64,000 nucleotides of DNA from Streptomyces sp. ISL-96 (lineage in GTDB: Bacteria; Actinomycetota; Actinomycetes; Streptomycetales; Streptomycetaceae), in NCBI RefSeq assembly GCF_018614035.1, contig NZ_JAGGPA010000048.1, forward strand, positions 1 through 64,000, in the 5' to 3' direction. Under the pieces are notes generated by a model. That model worked only from the letters and a program-made list of their open reading frames with translations. It was not told the origin of the DNA and searched no databases. Positions 52,115-60,149 of the stretch are shown here, in pieces. Within the stretch, counting starts at the first letter, position 1. Each line of letters starts with the position of its first letter. The translations under genes were made by a program, and so were the position numbers.

Positions 52115-52163
52115 GTCACGGGGTGCCGTCACTGGGTGCCGTCACTGGGTGCCGTCACTGGGT
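52115..52163. repeat. 13-bp tandem repeat, about 3.8 copies
   Basis: GTCACTGGGTGCC repeats at 52115 (one substitution), 52128 and 52141, with a partial fourth copy at 52154. The last unit contains the TetR stop codon. It lies in the gap between the acyl-CoA dehydrogenase and TetR genes. The unit length is not a multiple of three, so expansion into the coding end would shift the frame. Confidence 0.85.
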
Positions 52164-52784
52164 TGTGGACGGCGCCGGGCAGCTCGGTTCCAGTTCCTCG
52201 ATCGTACGGAGCGTGGCGCGCAGCAGCCCGGTGAGCAGGGCGCGGACGGCGTCGCGGTCGAGCTCCTGGTGGCTCAGCCAGTCCAGCGTGACTCCCTCGA
52301 CCCCGGTCATCCAGCCGATCAGGGCCAATCGGGCGACGACAGGGATGTCGCGGCGGCCGTACGCGCCCTCCGCGATGGTGGCGATCAGCTCCTCGCGCAC
52401 CGCGTCCCGGATGGCCTGCACCTCGGTGTCGAAGCCGACGCCGCCGGTGACGATCGTGCGGTACGCCGCCTGGTGGTGCTGGGCGTAGCGCAGATAGCCG
52501 TCGATGGTGCGCTGGACCCGCTCGGCGGTCGGGAGGTCCGGCTCGCTGCCCGCCCGCGCGACGAGGTCGGCGACCGACTCCTCGACGATGGCGAGGTAGT
52601 AGCCGCGTTTGCTCTTGAAGTAGTAGTAGATCAAGCCCTTGGCGACGCCCGCGTGCCGGGCGATGTCGTCCATCGACAGGGCGTCGTACGACGTGTCGGC
52701 GAACAACTTCCGCCCGGTCGCGATGAGTTCGGCGCGGCGCACCTGCGATCGCTCGGTGGAACCACGCTGTTGACTAATATTCAA
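52155..52784 (-). CDS. TetR-family regulator
   Basis: A 209-residue repressor. The helix-turn-helix reads ALSMDDIARHAGVAKGLIYYYFKSK, with YYYFKSKRGYY typical of TetR proteins. The ligand-binding part is helical. No ATG lies at the expected place: TTG 52784 gives the most complete N-terminus (LNISQQRGSTERSQ), while GTG 52742 would drop 14 residues. A near-palindrome TTGACTAATATTCAA covers the TTG start, suggesting autoregulation. It probably controls the adjacent acyl-CoA dehydrogenase or DUF6230 genes. The stop lies inside a tandem repeat. Confidence 0.92.
   Translation of the reverse strand: MNISQQRGSTERSQVRRAELIATGRKLFADTSYDALSMDDIARHAGVAKGLIYYYFKSKRGYYLAIVEESVADLVARAGSEPDLPTAERVQRTIDGYLRYAQHHQAAYRTIVTGGVGFDTEVQAIRDAVREELIATIAEGAYGRRDIPVVARLALIGWMTGVEGVTLDWLSHQELDRDAVRALLTGLLRATLRTIEELEPSCPAPSTTQ
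52770..52784. promoter_or_regulatory. Candidate TetR operator over its own start
   Basis: TTGACTAATATTCAA is palindromic at 12 of 15 positions, is unusually AT-rich for this genome, and overlaps the TTG start codon of the TetR gene. Such a position would allow autorepression and divergent control of the DUF6230 gene. Confidence 0.45.
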
Positions 52785-52919
52785 TACCGGCCCTAGTCTC
52801 CAACTGCCACAGGATCTCCGCAGTATGGCAGACCTGCGCCAACTCCCTTCCTGCGTCGTCCTGTAGGCGATCGGCCACGCACTTCCCCTGCGCACCGCAA
52901 CGACGTACGGGAGGAACAA

Positions 52920-53546
52920 GTGAGCGCAGCCAAGCAACAGCAGCAGTCGCCGCCTACCGAGGGCAGAACGGCATGGAAGAAGACGGCGGTCGTCGCCGTG
53001 CCGGCGGTCCTCGCGGTCGGAGTGATGGCGTCGATGATGGGCCAGGGCGCGCTGGCCGCGTCGTTCGCCGTATCGGGGACGAGCTTCCAGGTGGCGTCGG
53101 GGAAACTGACGAGCCAGGGCCTGTCCAGTTACGTACAAACCGACCGGTCGGCGGACGGCAAGGGGCATCCCGTCGCCCTGCTCGGCATCGGCGACGCCCG
53201 GCTCAGCGACATCTGCCAGGCCGCGGAGGTCGGCACGCCGGTCGGGAAGGTCGTCTTCAAGCTCACGGCGGGAGGGAAGGCCGGTGAGGTGACGGCCAGC
53301 AGTCTGGTCATCGACGCCGAGGATCTCGTCGGAAACGCCCGCTTCGGCACCGCGCAGATCGGCCGGGACGCGTCGACGCTGGACGAGGTGCCCGGGGTCA
53401 AGGGCGAGGTCGGGAAGTTCGGCCTCCAGGCCGGGGACATCGAGGTCGCGGGCGTGAAGTCGCACGCCTGGTCCGCGACCGGCGGGAATTTCCGGCTGAA
53501 GGGGCTCAGCATCGACGTGAGCCTGGACGGCAAGAAGTGCTTCTGA
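52920..53546 (+). CDS. DUF6230 exported protein
   Basis: 208 residues. One N-terminal hydrophobic segment (TAVVAVPAVLAVGVMAS, about 22-38) preceded by Lys residues anchors or exports the protein. The remaining beta-rich domain (AASFAVSGTSFQVASG onward) matches the DUF6230 family, sometimes loosely annotated as cholesterol esterase without evidence. GTG 52920 follows GGGAGGAAC. The next gene (DUF6114) begins inside its last codons, so they are coupled. The pair is typical of Streptomyces and of unknown function. Confidence 0.88.
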   Translation: MSAAKQQQQSPPTEGRTAWKKTAVVAVPAVLAVGVMASMMGQGALAASFAVSGTSFQVASGKLTSQGLSSYVQTDRSADGKGHPVALLGIGDARLSDICQAAEVGTPVGKVVFKLTAGGKAGEVTASSLVIDAEDLVGNARFGTAQIGRDASTLDEVPGVKGEVGKFGLQAGDIEVAGVKSHAWSATGGNFRLKGLSIDVSLDGKKCF

Positions 53547-54517
53547 CCCGCGTGCTCGGGACCCGCGCGCTCCGGACCCGCCGTCCGGCACGGGGATGGC
53601 TGGAAGAGCGGCTGCCGTATCCGGACAAGCGGCGCCGCCTGCGGGGCTGGCGGCGGACCCGGCCCTTCTGGGGCGGGCTGCTGCTGATGCTCGGCGGGAC
53701 CGAGCTGCTGCTGGTGCCGCTGTCGCCGCTGACGGTGCTGGTGAGCCTCGGCCTCGGCGGGCTGGCTGCGATCGGGATCGGGCTCGCGCTGATCACGGCG
53801 GGGCTGTTCCTCTGGTTCCTGCCGCATACCCGCCACTACGTGAGCATCAATGCTCTGCTGCTGTCCGTGCTGTCCTTCGCCGCGACCAATCTCGGCGGTT
53901 TCGTGGTCGGGATGGGGCTGGGGATCGCGGGCAGCGCGATGGGGTTCGGCTGGACGCCCGTACAGTCCGCACAAGACGGGGCGCGGGAGGATGTCTCGCC
54001 GCTGCGGGACGGGCAGGGGCCGCGTACCCTCGCGGCCGCGCTCCCGGTCGTCCTGCTGGCGGCGCTCGGCCCGGGCCCGGTCGTCGGCAAGGCGCCGGAG
54101 CCCGGGTCCGTCGTCGCACCGCGTACGCCGCCGACCGTCACCACGACGCTCTTCGCACCGCACGGGTTCCTGATCGCGGGGGTACGGGAGGTGCCGACCG
54201 CCGACGGGCCGGTGAAGGCGATGGTGCTGAAGATGCGGTCCGCCTCCCTCACCGACTACCGCCTGAGGACCCGCGACGGCCGCGACGAACTCGCCCTGGG
54301 GGCCGACACCCTGGACCTGAGCGGCAACGTGACGCTCTACCTCACCAAGTTCAGCGGCTGCCTGGAGGGGATTCTCTGCCTCACCTTCACCCCGGACGGC
54401 CTGCCGGTGCCACCCGTGGTGCCGCCGTTCGTCTTCATGACCGATGTCAGCGCCGAACAGGCTCTGGTGACCTCGGACGTGATCGTCACGGACGGGCTGA
54501 CCCTGGAGGCATCGTGA
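53537..54517 (+). CDS. DUF6114 membrane protein
   Basis: 326 residues with three hydrophobic segments close together (about 46-66, 70-93 and 97-126: LLLMLGGTELLLVPLS, LAAIGIGLALITAGLFLWFL, LLLSVLSFAATNLGGFVVG). A large C-terminal exported-looking part (VTTTLFAPHGFLIAGV onward) follows. GTG 53537 overlaps the DUF6230 stop by 10 bases; a later in-frame GTG near 53552 is possible. DUF6114 genes usually sit just after DUF6230 genes. Function unknown. Confidence 0.85.
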   Translation: MLLTRVLGTRALRTRRPARGWLEERLPYPDKRRRLRGWRRTRPFWGGLLLMLGGTELLLVPLSPLTVLVSLGLGGLAAIGIGLALITAGLFLWFLPHTRHYVSINALLLSVLSFAATNLGGFVVGMGLGIAGSAMGFGWTPVQSAQDGAREDVSPLRDGQGPRTLAAALPVVLLAALGPGPVVGKAPEPGSVVAPRTPPTVTTTLFAPHGFLIAGVREVPTADGPVKAMVLKMRSASLTDYRLRTRDGRDELALGADTLDLSGNVTLYLTKFSGCLEGILCLTFTPDGLPVPPVVPPFVFMTDVSAEQALVTSDVIVTDGLTLEAS

Positions 54518-54548
54518 TCCCGGGGGTTGAGGAGAGCGCCGGGTGGGC

Positions 54549-55886
54549 TCAGCGGATGCCGACCGCTGCGAGCGCGCGTCGCTGGGCGGGGGTGGGATGA
54601 GCGGGCCAGTAGATGTAGCAGACGCCGCCCGTGCCGGATGTGACCTTTCCGTTGGCGTTGTAGCGCTTCGTACGCAGCCAGATGTTCTCCCACTCGCGGC
54701 GCCTGTAGACGCGGCGCACTGCCTCGTTGCTCGGCGAGGCGGGGTCGTTCGCGATCACGTCGCCGTCGGGCGTGAACCCGATGACGGTCATGAGGTGGCC
54801 TGCCGTGCCGTAGCCCGCGCCCGTCAGCTCCTCCTTGAGGAAGGACTGCGACGTTATGGCCGGGATTCCCACGCGGACCAGCGTCTCCAGGTCGGTGAGC
54901 GAGTGGAGGCGGGTGACGACGGCGCTCATGTCCTTGTACGTCGCGGCGTACGCGGCGTTGAAGGGCCAGTTGCCGCACCCGTCGTACTGGTAGTCGAACG
55001 TGAAGCGCGCCGCGTGGCAGACCTGCGGGTCCGCGAAGGCCGGGTCGACCCAGGCCAGGTCGGCGGCGGTGGGCTTGCGGCCCCAGTACTCGATGACCAT
55101 CTGCGAGGAGGTGGGGCTGCACCAGGCCTCGCCGCCGTTGTCGTACTCGGGGTACTGGCCGATGTGCGTGTTCTGCGAGTAGCGCGGGACGACGAGCTCA
55201 CGGGATACGCCGGGCTGCGAGGCCGGCACGGTGAAGCGGTCCGGGATGTCGGAGGCCATCGCACCGAGGCGCCAGACCGTGGGGGTCAGCGTCGTGCCGG
55301 GCTTGCGGTGGAGGGTCAGCCTCAGTTGGTACGAGGCGAGGCGCAGGGCGCCGGCTGTGCTGTTCATGGAGAACGTGTCGGTCCAGATGCTGCTGCGGCC
55401 GTCACTCTGGCCGTCGACGGAGGTGCGCTTGATGTCGGCGTCGCCCGCCGCCCAGCGGCCCATGACGTACCAGGGTGTCGTCGTGCCGTCCGCGTACGTG
55501 CCGTGCAGCTCGACCGCGAGCCAGGTGCCGGCGGGGGTGTGGGCGTTCCAGGAGGCGATGACCTCGGCCGCCGGAACTGTGGAGCGGTGGACGGGTGAGG
55601 TCCAGGTGGCGCTCTCCCAGGTGGAGGTGGTGCCGGTGTGCGGGTCGGCGTAGTCGGTGCGGCCCGACGGGGTCGCCATGACCAGTCCGGGCCTGCGGCC
55701 TGCCACGGGCCTTGTTCCGGCGGCGGTGCCGGAGCGCCAGTCCGGGTAGGAGGACCAGAAGCGGTTGTCCACGAGGCGGGTCGGGGCGGCGACGGCAGGG
55801 GCGGCTGATGCCGTGCCCACGCCGACCGCTGCGGCGATCGCGGCGGTCAGTACGGTGCGGCGTGACGTGGGTCTGGTCATGGTCAT
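54549..55886 (-). CDS. Tat-exported C39-like peptidase
   Basis: 445 residues. The N-terminus MTMTRPTSRRTVLTAAIA carries a twin-arginine motif (SRRTVLT) and a hydrophobic core, with likely cleavage near APAVAA. The C-terminal half is C39-like: the putative nucleophile Cys in NGGEAWCSPTSSQMVIEYWG, then TAGHLMTVIGF (His) and IANDPASPS (Asp). The N-terminal half (residues 35-230) is beta-rich and may bind carbohydrate or protein. Secreted function is inferred from the signal. The start is the first of two ATGs, with GGGGGCC upstream. Convergent with the DUF6114 gene. Confidence 0.9.
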   Translation of the reverse strand: MTMTRPTSRRTVLTAAIAAAVGVGTASAAPAVAAPTRLVDNRFWSSYPDWRSGTAAGTRPVAGRRPGLVMATPSGRTDYADPHTGTTSTWESATWTSPVHRSTVPAAEVIASWNAHTPAGTWLAVELHGTYADGTTTPWYVMGRWAAGDADIKRTSVDGQSDGRSSIWTDTFSMNSTAGALRLASYQLRLTLHRKPGTTLTPTVWRLGAMASDIPDRFTVPASQPGVSRELVVPRYSQNTHIGQYPEYDNGGEAWCSPTSSQMVIEYWGRKPTAADLAWVDPAFADPQVCHAARFTFDYQYDGCGNWPFNAAYAATYKDMSAVVTRLHSLTDLETLVRVGIPAITSQSFLKEELTGAGYGTAGHLMTVIGFTPDGDVIANDPASPSNEAVRRVYRRREWENIWLRTKRYNANGKVTSGTGGVCYIYWPAHPTPAQRRALAAVGIR

Positions 55887-56117
55887 GGCCCCCGGGTCGG
55901 ATGCGGATGGCGCGGGCAGGTGCACGACAGTGGGCCAACTATGGCTGGTGGCGGCGGGCTTCTGCCAGCACTTCGGACCGCGTCGCTCCGACCAATATTG
56001 GTGTGGACCGGTGGCGCGGCGCTGGGCCCTGTCCTGCGGAGCCTCCGGCGTTTGAGGAGCGGGGTCCGGGGCGGAGCCCCAGGCAAAGCCCCGCCGCGCG
56101 CGACCTAAGGTGGAGGC
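55887..56117. other. Intergenic region with repeat copy 2
   Basis: 231 bases between divergent genes. An interspersed repeat lies at 56041-56098. TAAGGT at 56105-56110 is eight bases from the uridine-kinase-like GTG, compatible with a leaderless start from a -10 element. Confidence 0.5.
56041..56098. repeat. Interspersed Streptomyces intergenic repeat, copy 2
   Basis: Contains CCTCCGGCGTTTGAGG and the hairpin GGGGC-GGA-GCCCC (56068-56080). It is the reverse-oriented relative of the element at 33776-33835. Confidence 0.75.
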
Positions 56118-56759
56118 GTGGAACGTCGTCTCGATCTGCTGGCCCAGTCCCTGCGCGCGCTGCCGCCCTCCTGCGGCCCCGTGCGGCTCGTCGCCGTCGA
56201 CGGGCATGCCGGGTCCGGCAAGAGCACCTTCGCCGCGCGACTGGCGGCCGTGCTCGGCGGGGCGCCCGTACTGCACCTCGACGATCTGGCCACCCACGAC
56301 GAGCTCTTCGAGTGGACCGGACGGCTGCGCGAGCAGGTGACGGGGCCGCTCTCGCGCGGGGAGAGCGCGCGGTACGCCCCGTACGACTGGACGCTGCGCC
56401 GCTTCGGGCCCGCGCAGCCACTCGCCGCCGCGCCCGTCGTGCTCATCGAAGGGGTCGGGGCCGGGCGGGCCGCCGTACGGCCGGATCTCGCGCGGCTGCT
56501 CTGGATGGAGATGGGTGCGGACGAGTCCTGGGCGCGCGGGCGGCGCAGGGACGGGCCGGCGCAGGCCGGCTTCTGGGACGGATGGACAGCGGCGGAGATA
56601 CGCCATTTCGCTGCGGACCCCTCGCGGCCGTATGCGGAGCTGCTGGTACGGCAGTGTCAGGAGGGGTACGAGTGGCTCCCGGGGCCGGCCTCGACAGCAC
56701 GACCGAACCAAACCGTCACGATGCGTGACTACCTGCCCCGACCCTCAGAAACGGCTTGA
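56118..56759 (+). CDS. Uridine kinase-like P-loop protein
   Basis: A 213-residue nucleoside/other kinase. P-loop DGHAGSGKSTFAAR is near residue 29. LHLDDLATHDELFEWTGR is the acceptor-site region seen in uridine kinase-like proteins of Streptomyces. WARGRRRDGPAQAGFWDGW is probably the lid. The true substrate is uncertain. GTG 56118 is supported by a GGAGG just three bases away and by a -10-like TAAGGT, so translation may be leaderless. The following gene is 342 bases downstream. Confidence 0.86.
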   Translation: MERRLDLLAQSLRALPPSCGPVRLVAVDGHAGSGKSTFAARLAAVLGGAPVLHLDDLATHDELFEWTGRLREQVTGPLSRGESARYAPYDWTLRRFGPAQPLAAAPVVLIEGVGAGRAAVRPDLARLLWMEMGADESWARGRRRDGPAQAGFWDGWTAAEIRHFAADPSRPYAELLVRQCQEGYEWLPGPASTARPNQTVTMRDYLPRPSETA

Positions 56760-56789
56760 AAACCTCCCTCGCAAGTGCCTCAACTCCGC

Positions 56790-56819
56790 TTGACCCAGGG
56801 GGCGTACAGGTCTTACGTT
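56790..56819 (+). promoter_or_regulatory. Promoter-like element TTGACC-N18-TACGTT
   Basis: TTGACC (56790-56795), 18 bases, TACGTT (56814-56819). This fits HrdB-type -35 and TAnnnT -10 elements. The predicted start near 56826 is directly followed by the hairpins. Confidence 0.5.
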
Positions 56820-56825
56820 CTCAAT

Positions 56826-56892
56826 GTGCGGCTTTTCGAAGCCCCGCAGACGCGAAGCCCCCGGTTGTTCCCCCGTGATCGGGGGCTTCGTT
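56826..56892 (+). ncRNA. Candidate small RNA or attenuator
   Basis: A 5' hairpin GGCTT-TTCG-AAGCC (56830-56843) with a UUCG tetraloop, then an 11-bp perfect stem CGAAGCCCCCG (56853-56863) with CGGGGGCTTCG (56880-56890), followed by TTCT. With the promoter-like element upstream it looks like a complete short transcription unit of about 65 bases. It may instead be an attenuator for the downstream gene. No known RNA family recognised. Confidence 0.42.
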
Positions 56893-57101
56893 CTGCCCAG
56901 AGCGCCCCTCGACGGGCGTCGGGGGACCCCGTCCGCTCACCCTCGGTCACTGTCGCTGCCGGGCCTGCGCCACCCTTAGGTCTGTGCCACCCGCACGGGT
57001 ACGATGCCTTACGGTGCGGTCAATTCCCGTCCGCGACAAAGCGGTTCCGAGGACAGTCGACGGGCGCACGCCCGGCCGGCACATCACGGAGGGCACGGTC
57101 T

Positions 57102-59027
57102 GTGGGGGACGTGACGGAATTCGGTACGCAGGGCATCAATGCCCCGGCCGACCTCGCCTGGCTGCGTGGCGTCGACGCGTACACGATGGGCGCCTATCCG
57201 CAGGCCGAAGAGGAATTCAGGGCCGCCGTACGGATGGATCCCGGCATGGCCGACGGCTGGCTCGGGCTCCACGCCCTGCGCATCGACACCACCACCGCCC
57301 TGCTGCGCATGTACCGCCACCGCGAGCGCTTCGGCGAGCAGCGCGCCCGCCACCGCCGCACCCTCAACTCGTGGTACTGGCTGGGCTGGTGGGTCCAGCC
57401 CGTCCTGGAGAAGCCGCGCGACCTGCTGCTCGCGCACGCCTCCCACTGGCTCGACGGCCGCCATGTGCCCGAGCTCGACCGGGCGCTCGCCGGACTGCCG
57501 CCGGTGGACGCCGATCCGCAGGTGCGGTTCCTGCACGCGTGCCGGGCGTACCTGGTCAAGGACTGGGAGCAGCTCGTACGGCACACGGATCCGCTCGTCG
57601 ACGACCCGCTGCTCGGCATCGAGACCGGGCTCTTCGGCGGCATGGCGCGGGTGCGGCTGGAGATGTACGGGCAGGCCGAGCCGATGCTGTCGGCCGCCCT
57701 GATGCGCTGCCGCAGTGAGCAGCCGCAGCGCAAGGAGCTGCGCTACTGGCTGGCCCGCGCGCACGAGGGCACCGGGCGCAGCGCGGCCGCGCTGCCGCTC
57801 TACCGGGCCGTGCACCGGGTGGATCCGGCCTTCATGGACACCTCGGCGCGGCTCGCGGCGATCGCCGAGGGCGACGGGTACGAGGACTCCGCCGGCTTCG
57901 CCGCCGTATCGCTGGCGGGGATCGGCCAGGACGCGGCCGACGCGGCGGGTGATACGGAGAGCCTGGCGGGCCCCGAGGTTCCGGAGGGCGGCCGGGACCT
58001 GCTGCTGGGCGGCGGAGGCCAGCCGCCGCTCGGCGGCGGCGCGGTGCCGGCGGCCGGGGACAGCGGCGTACGGGAGAAAACGACGACTCCGCCGCGGCCC
58101 GGCGCGCCTCAGGCCTTTCCGGCCGGTCCCTCCGATCCGGCGCTGCTCGCCGAGGCGCTGGCGGAGCTGGAGCGTATGGTCGGCCTCGAACCGGTGAAGC
58201 GCCAGGTCAAAGCCCTGTCGGCGCAGCTGAACATGGCCAGGCTGCGGGCCGGGCAGGGCCTTCCCGTACAGCCGCCGAAGCGTCATTTCGTCTTCTCCGG
58301 CCCTTCGGGTACCGGCAAGACCACGGTCGCGCGCATCCTGGGACGGGTCTTCTACGCCCTCGGGCTGCTCGGCGGCGACCATCTGGTGGAGGCCCAACGA
58401 GCCGATCTGGTCGGTGAGTTCCTCGGGCAGACCGCCGTCAAGGCGAACGAGCTGATCGACTCGGCGATCGGTGGGGTGCTCTTCGTCGACGAGGCCTACA
58501 GCCTTTCCAACTCCGGGTACAGCAAAGGTGACGCGTACGGCGACGAAGCCCTCCAGGTGCTCCTCAAGCGCGCCGAGGACAACCGGGACCACCTCGTCGT
58601 GATCCTCGCCGGCTACCCGGAGGGCATGGACCGCCTGCTCGCCGTCAATCCGGGCCTCTCGTCCCGCTTCACGACCCGCGTCGACTTCCCCAGCTACCGG
58701 CCGCTGGAGCTGACGGCCATAGGCGAGGTGCTGGCCGCCGAGAACGGCGACGCGTGGGACGAAGAGGCGGTGGACGAGCTGCGCAGCATCAGCGGGCACG
58801 TCGTCGACCAGGGCTGGATCGACGAGCTGGGCAACGGCCGTTTCCTGCGCACGCTGTACGAGAAGAGCTGCGCGTACCGCGACCTCAGGCTCTCCGGTTA
58901 CGCCGCCACCCCCACCCGCGACGACCTCTCGACGCTGCGCCTGCCCGACCTGATGCAGGCGTACGGCGAGGTCCTTTCGGGGCGCGGACCGGCGAACCGC
59001 GGCCGACAGGAACCGCCCGCGCTCTGA
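57102..59027 (+). CDS. TPR-AAA ATPase, CbbX/EccA-like
   Basis: 641 residues. The N-terminal 270 residues contain TPR-like helix pairs (GAYPQAEEEFRAAVRMDPGMADGW). A disordered Gly/Pro linker spans about 290-345. The AAA domain of the CbbX type follows: Walker A GPSGTGKTT with Lys406, Walker B VLFVDEAYSL with Asp463 and Glu464, and arginine-finger region SSRFTTRVDF. EccA of type VII secretion has the same layout, but no other ESX gene is in the window. GTG 57102 has GGAGGG upstream; GTG 57111 is also possible. The frame open from 56775 is ignored because it runs through the intergenic structures. Confidence 0.92.
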   Translation: MGDVTEFGTQGINAPADLAWLRGVDAYTMGAYPQAEEEFRAAVRMDPGMADGWLGLHALRIDTTTALLRMYRHRERFGEQRARHRRTLNSWYWLGWWVQPVLEKPRDLLLAHASHWLDGRHVPELDRALAGLPPVDADPQVRFLHACRAYLVKDWEQLVRHTDPLVDDPLLGIETGLFGGMARVRLEMYGQAEPMLSAALMRCRSEQPQRKELRYWLARAHEGTGRSAAALPLYRAVHRVDPAFMDTSARLAAIAEGDGYEDSAGFAAVSLAGIGQDAADAAGDTESLAGPEVPEGGRDLLLGGGGQPPLGGGAVPAAGDSGVREKTTTPPRPGAPQAFPAGPSDPALLAEALAELERMVGLEPVKRQVKALSAQLNMARLRAGQGLPVQPPKRHFVFSGPSGTGKTTVARILGRVFYALGLLGGDHLVEAQRADLVGEFLGQTAVKANELIDSAIGGVLFVDEAYSLSNSGYSKGDAYGDEALQVLLKRAEDNRDHLVVILAGYPEGMDRLLAVNPGLSSRFTTRVDFPSYRPLELTAIGEVLAAENGDAWDEEAVDELRSISGHVVDQGWIDELGNGRFLRTLYEKSCAYRDLRLSGYAATPTRDDLSTLRLPDLMQAYGEVLSGRGPANRGRQEPPAL

Positions 59028-59048
59028 AAGCGCGGACGGTCCCCCCTG

Positions 59049-60149
59049 TCACCCCACCAGAGCCGCCGCTTCGTCCGCTGCCGCCGCCGGCGCCGTGTCC
59101 CGGGACAGCTGCGGCACCACCACCCGGTGAGCGGGATCGCGCACCTCGCCCACCAGCATTTCCAGTACGTCCTCCAGCGCCACCAGCCCGAGCACCCGCC
59201 CCGCCCCGTCCGCGACCTGCGCCAGATGCGTCGCCGCGCGGCGCATCACGGACAGGGCGTCGTCCAGGGGCAGTTCGGCGCTCAGCGTCGCCATCGGGCG
59301 CCAGACCTGCTGCGGAACCGCCCGTTCCCGCTCCTCCAGGTCGAGTACGTCCTTGACGTGGACGTAGCCCATGAAGGCCCCGCCGTCGGCGCACACCGGG
59401 AAGCGCGAGTAGCCGGTGCGCACCGTCAGCTCCTCGATCTCCCGAGGGGTGACCGACGGCTTCACGGTCACGAGCGACGCCCGGTCGAGCAGCACGTCGG
59501 TGACCGGCAGGCTGCCGAGCTCCAGTGCGTCCTCCAGCCGCTCCTGCTCCCCCGGCTCCAGCAGCCCGGCCTGGCCGGAGTCCTCAACGAGCCGGTTGAG
59601 CTGTTCGCTGGTGAAGACGGCCTCGACCTCGTCCCTGGCCTCGACGCCGAAGAGCCGCAGCACCACCCGCGCGCACGCGCCGAGCCCGGCCGTCACCGGA
59701 CGGCACAGCCGGGCGAAACCGACAAGGCCGGGGCTGAGCCACAGCGCGGTCTTCTCCGGGGCGGCCATGGCGAGGTTCTTGGGAACCATCTCGCCGATGA
59801 CCAGGTGCAGGAAGACGACCACGGCGAGCGCGATCACGTACCCCAGTGGATGGATCAGCCCTTCGGGCAGGTGCACGGCGTGGAAGACCGGCTCCAGCAG
59901 GTGCGCCACGGTCGGCTCCGCGACCGCGCCGAGCGTCAGGGAGCAGACGGTGATGCCGAACTGGGCCGCCGCCATCATCTGCGGCAGATTCTCCAGGCCG
60001 TGCAGCACCTGCCTGGCGCGCGCGGAGCCCTGGGCCGCGAGTGGTTCGATCTGGCTGCGGCGTACGGAGACGAGCGCGAACTCGGCGCCGACGAAGAAGC
60101 CGTTCGCGAGCACGAGGAGCAGGGCAAACAGCAGTTGGAGAACGCTCAT
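59049..60149 (-). CDS. CBS-domain membrane protein (CorC/HlyC-type), second copy
   Basis: 366 residues. The DUF21 membrane domain (LLFALLLVLANGFFVGAEFALVS, ANGFFVGAEF and IGEMVPKNLA motifs) is followed by two CBS domains (VTDVLLDRASLVTV, GYVHVKDVLDL, LVALEDVLEMLVGEV). The family transports or regulates Mg2+/Co2+ or acts on membrane proteins. Its ATG overlaps the stop of the preceding paralogue (ATGA). The short C-terminal CorC_HlyC domain is lacking. Convergent with the AAA gene by 21 bases. Confidence 0.92.
   Translation of the reverse strand: MSVLQLLFALLLVLANGFFVGAEFALVSVRRSQIEPLAAQGSARARQVLHGLENLPQMMAAAQFGITVCSLTLGAVAEPTVAHLLEPVFHAVHLPEGLIHPLGYVIALAVVVFLHLVIGEMVPKNLAMAAPEKTALWLSPGLVGFARLCRPVTAGLGACARVVLRLFGVEARDEVEAVFTSEQLNRLVEDSGQAGLLEPGEQERLEDALELGSLPVTDVLLDRASLVTVKPSVTPREIEELTVRTGYSRFPVCADGGAFMGYVHVKDVLDLEERERAVPQQVWRPMATLSAELPLDDALSVMRRAATHLAQVADGAGRVLGLVALEDVLEMLVGEVRDPAHRVVVPQLSRDTAPAAAADEAAALVG

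Larger units (their letters stand above)
56760..57101. other. Intergenic region with candidate sRNA
   Basis: 342 bases between the uridine kinase-like and AAA genes. A promoter-like pair at 56790-56819 is followed at once by two hairpins (56826-56892). The rest (56893-57101) shows GC-rich DNA, a TACGAT box near 57000 that could be the AAA gene -10, and GGAGGG before the start. No convincing protein gene. Confidence 0.5.
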
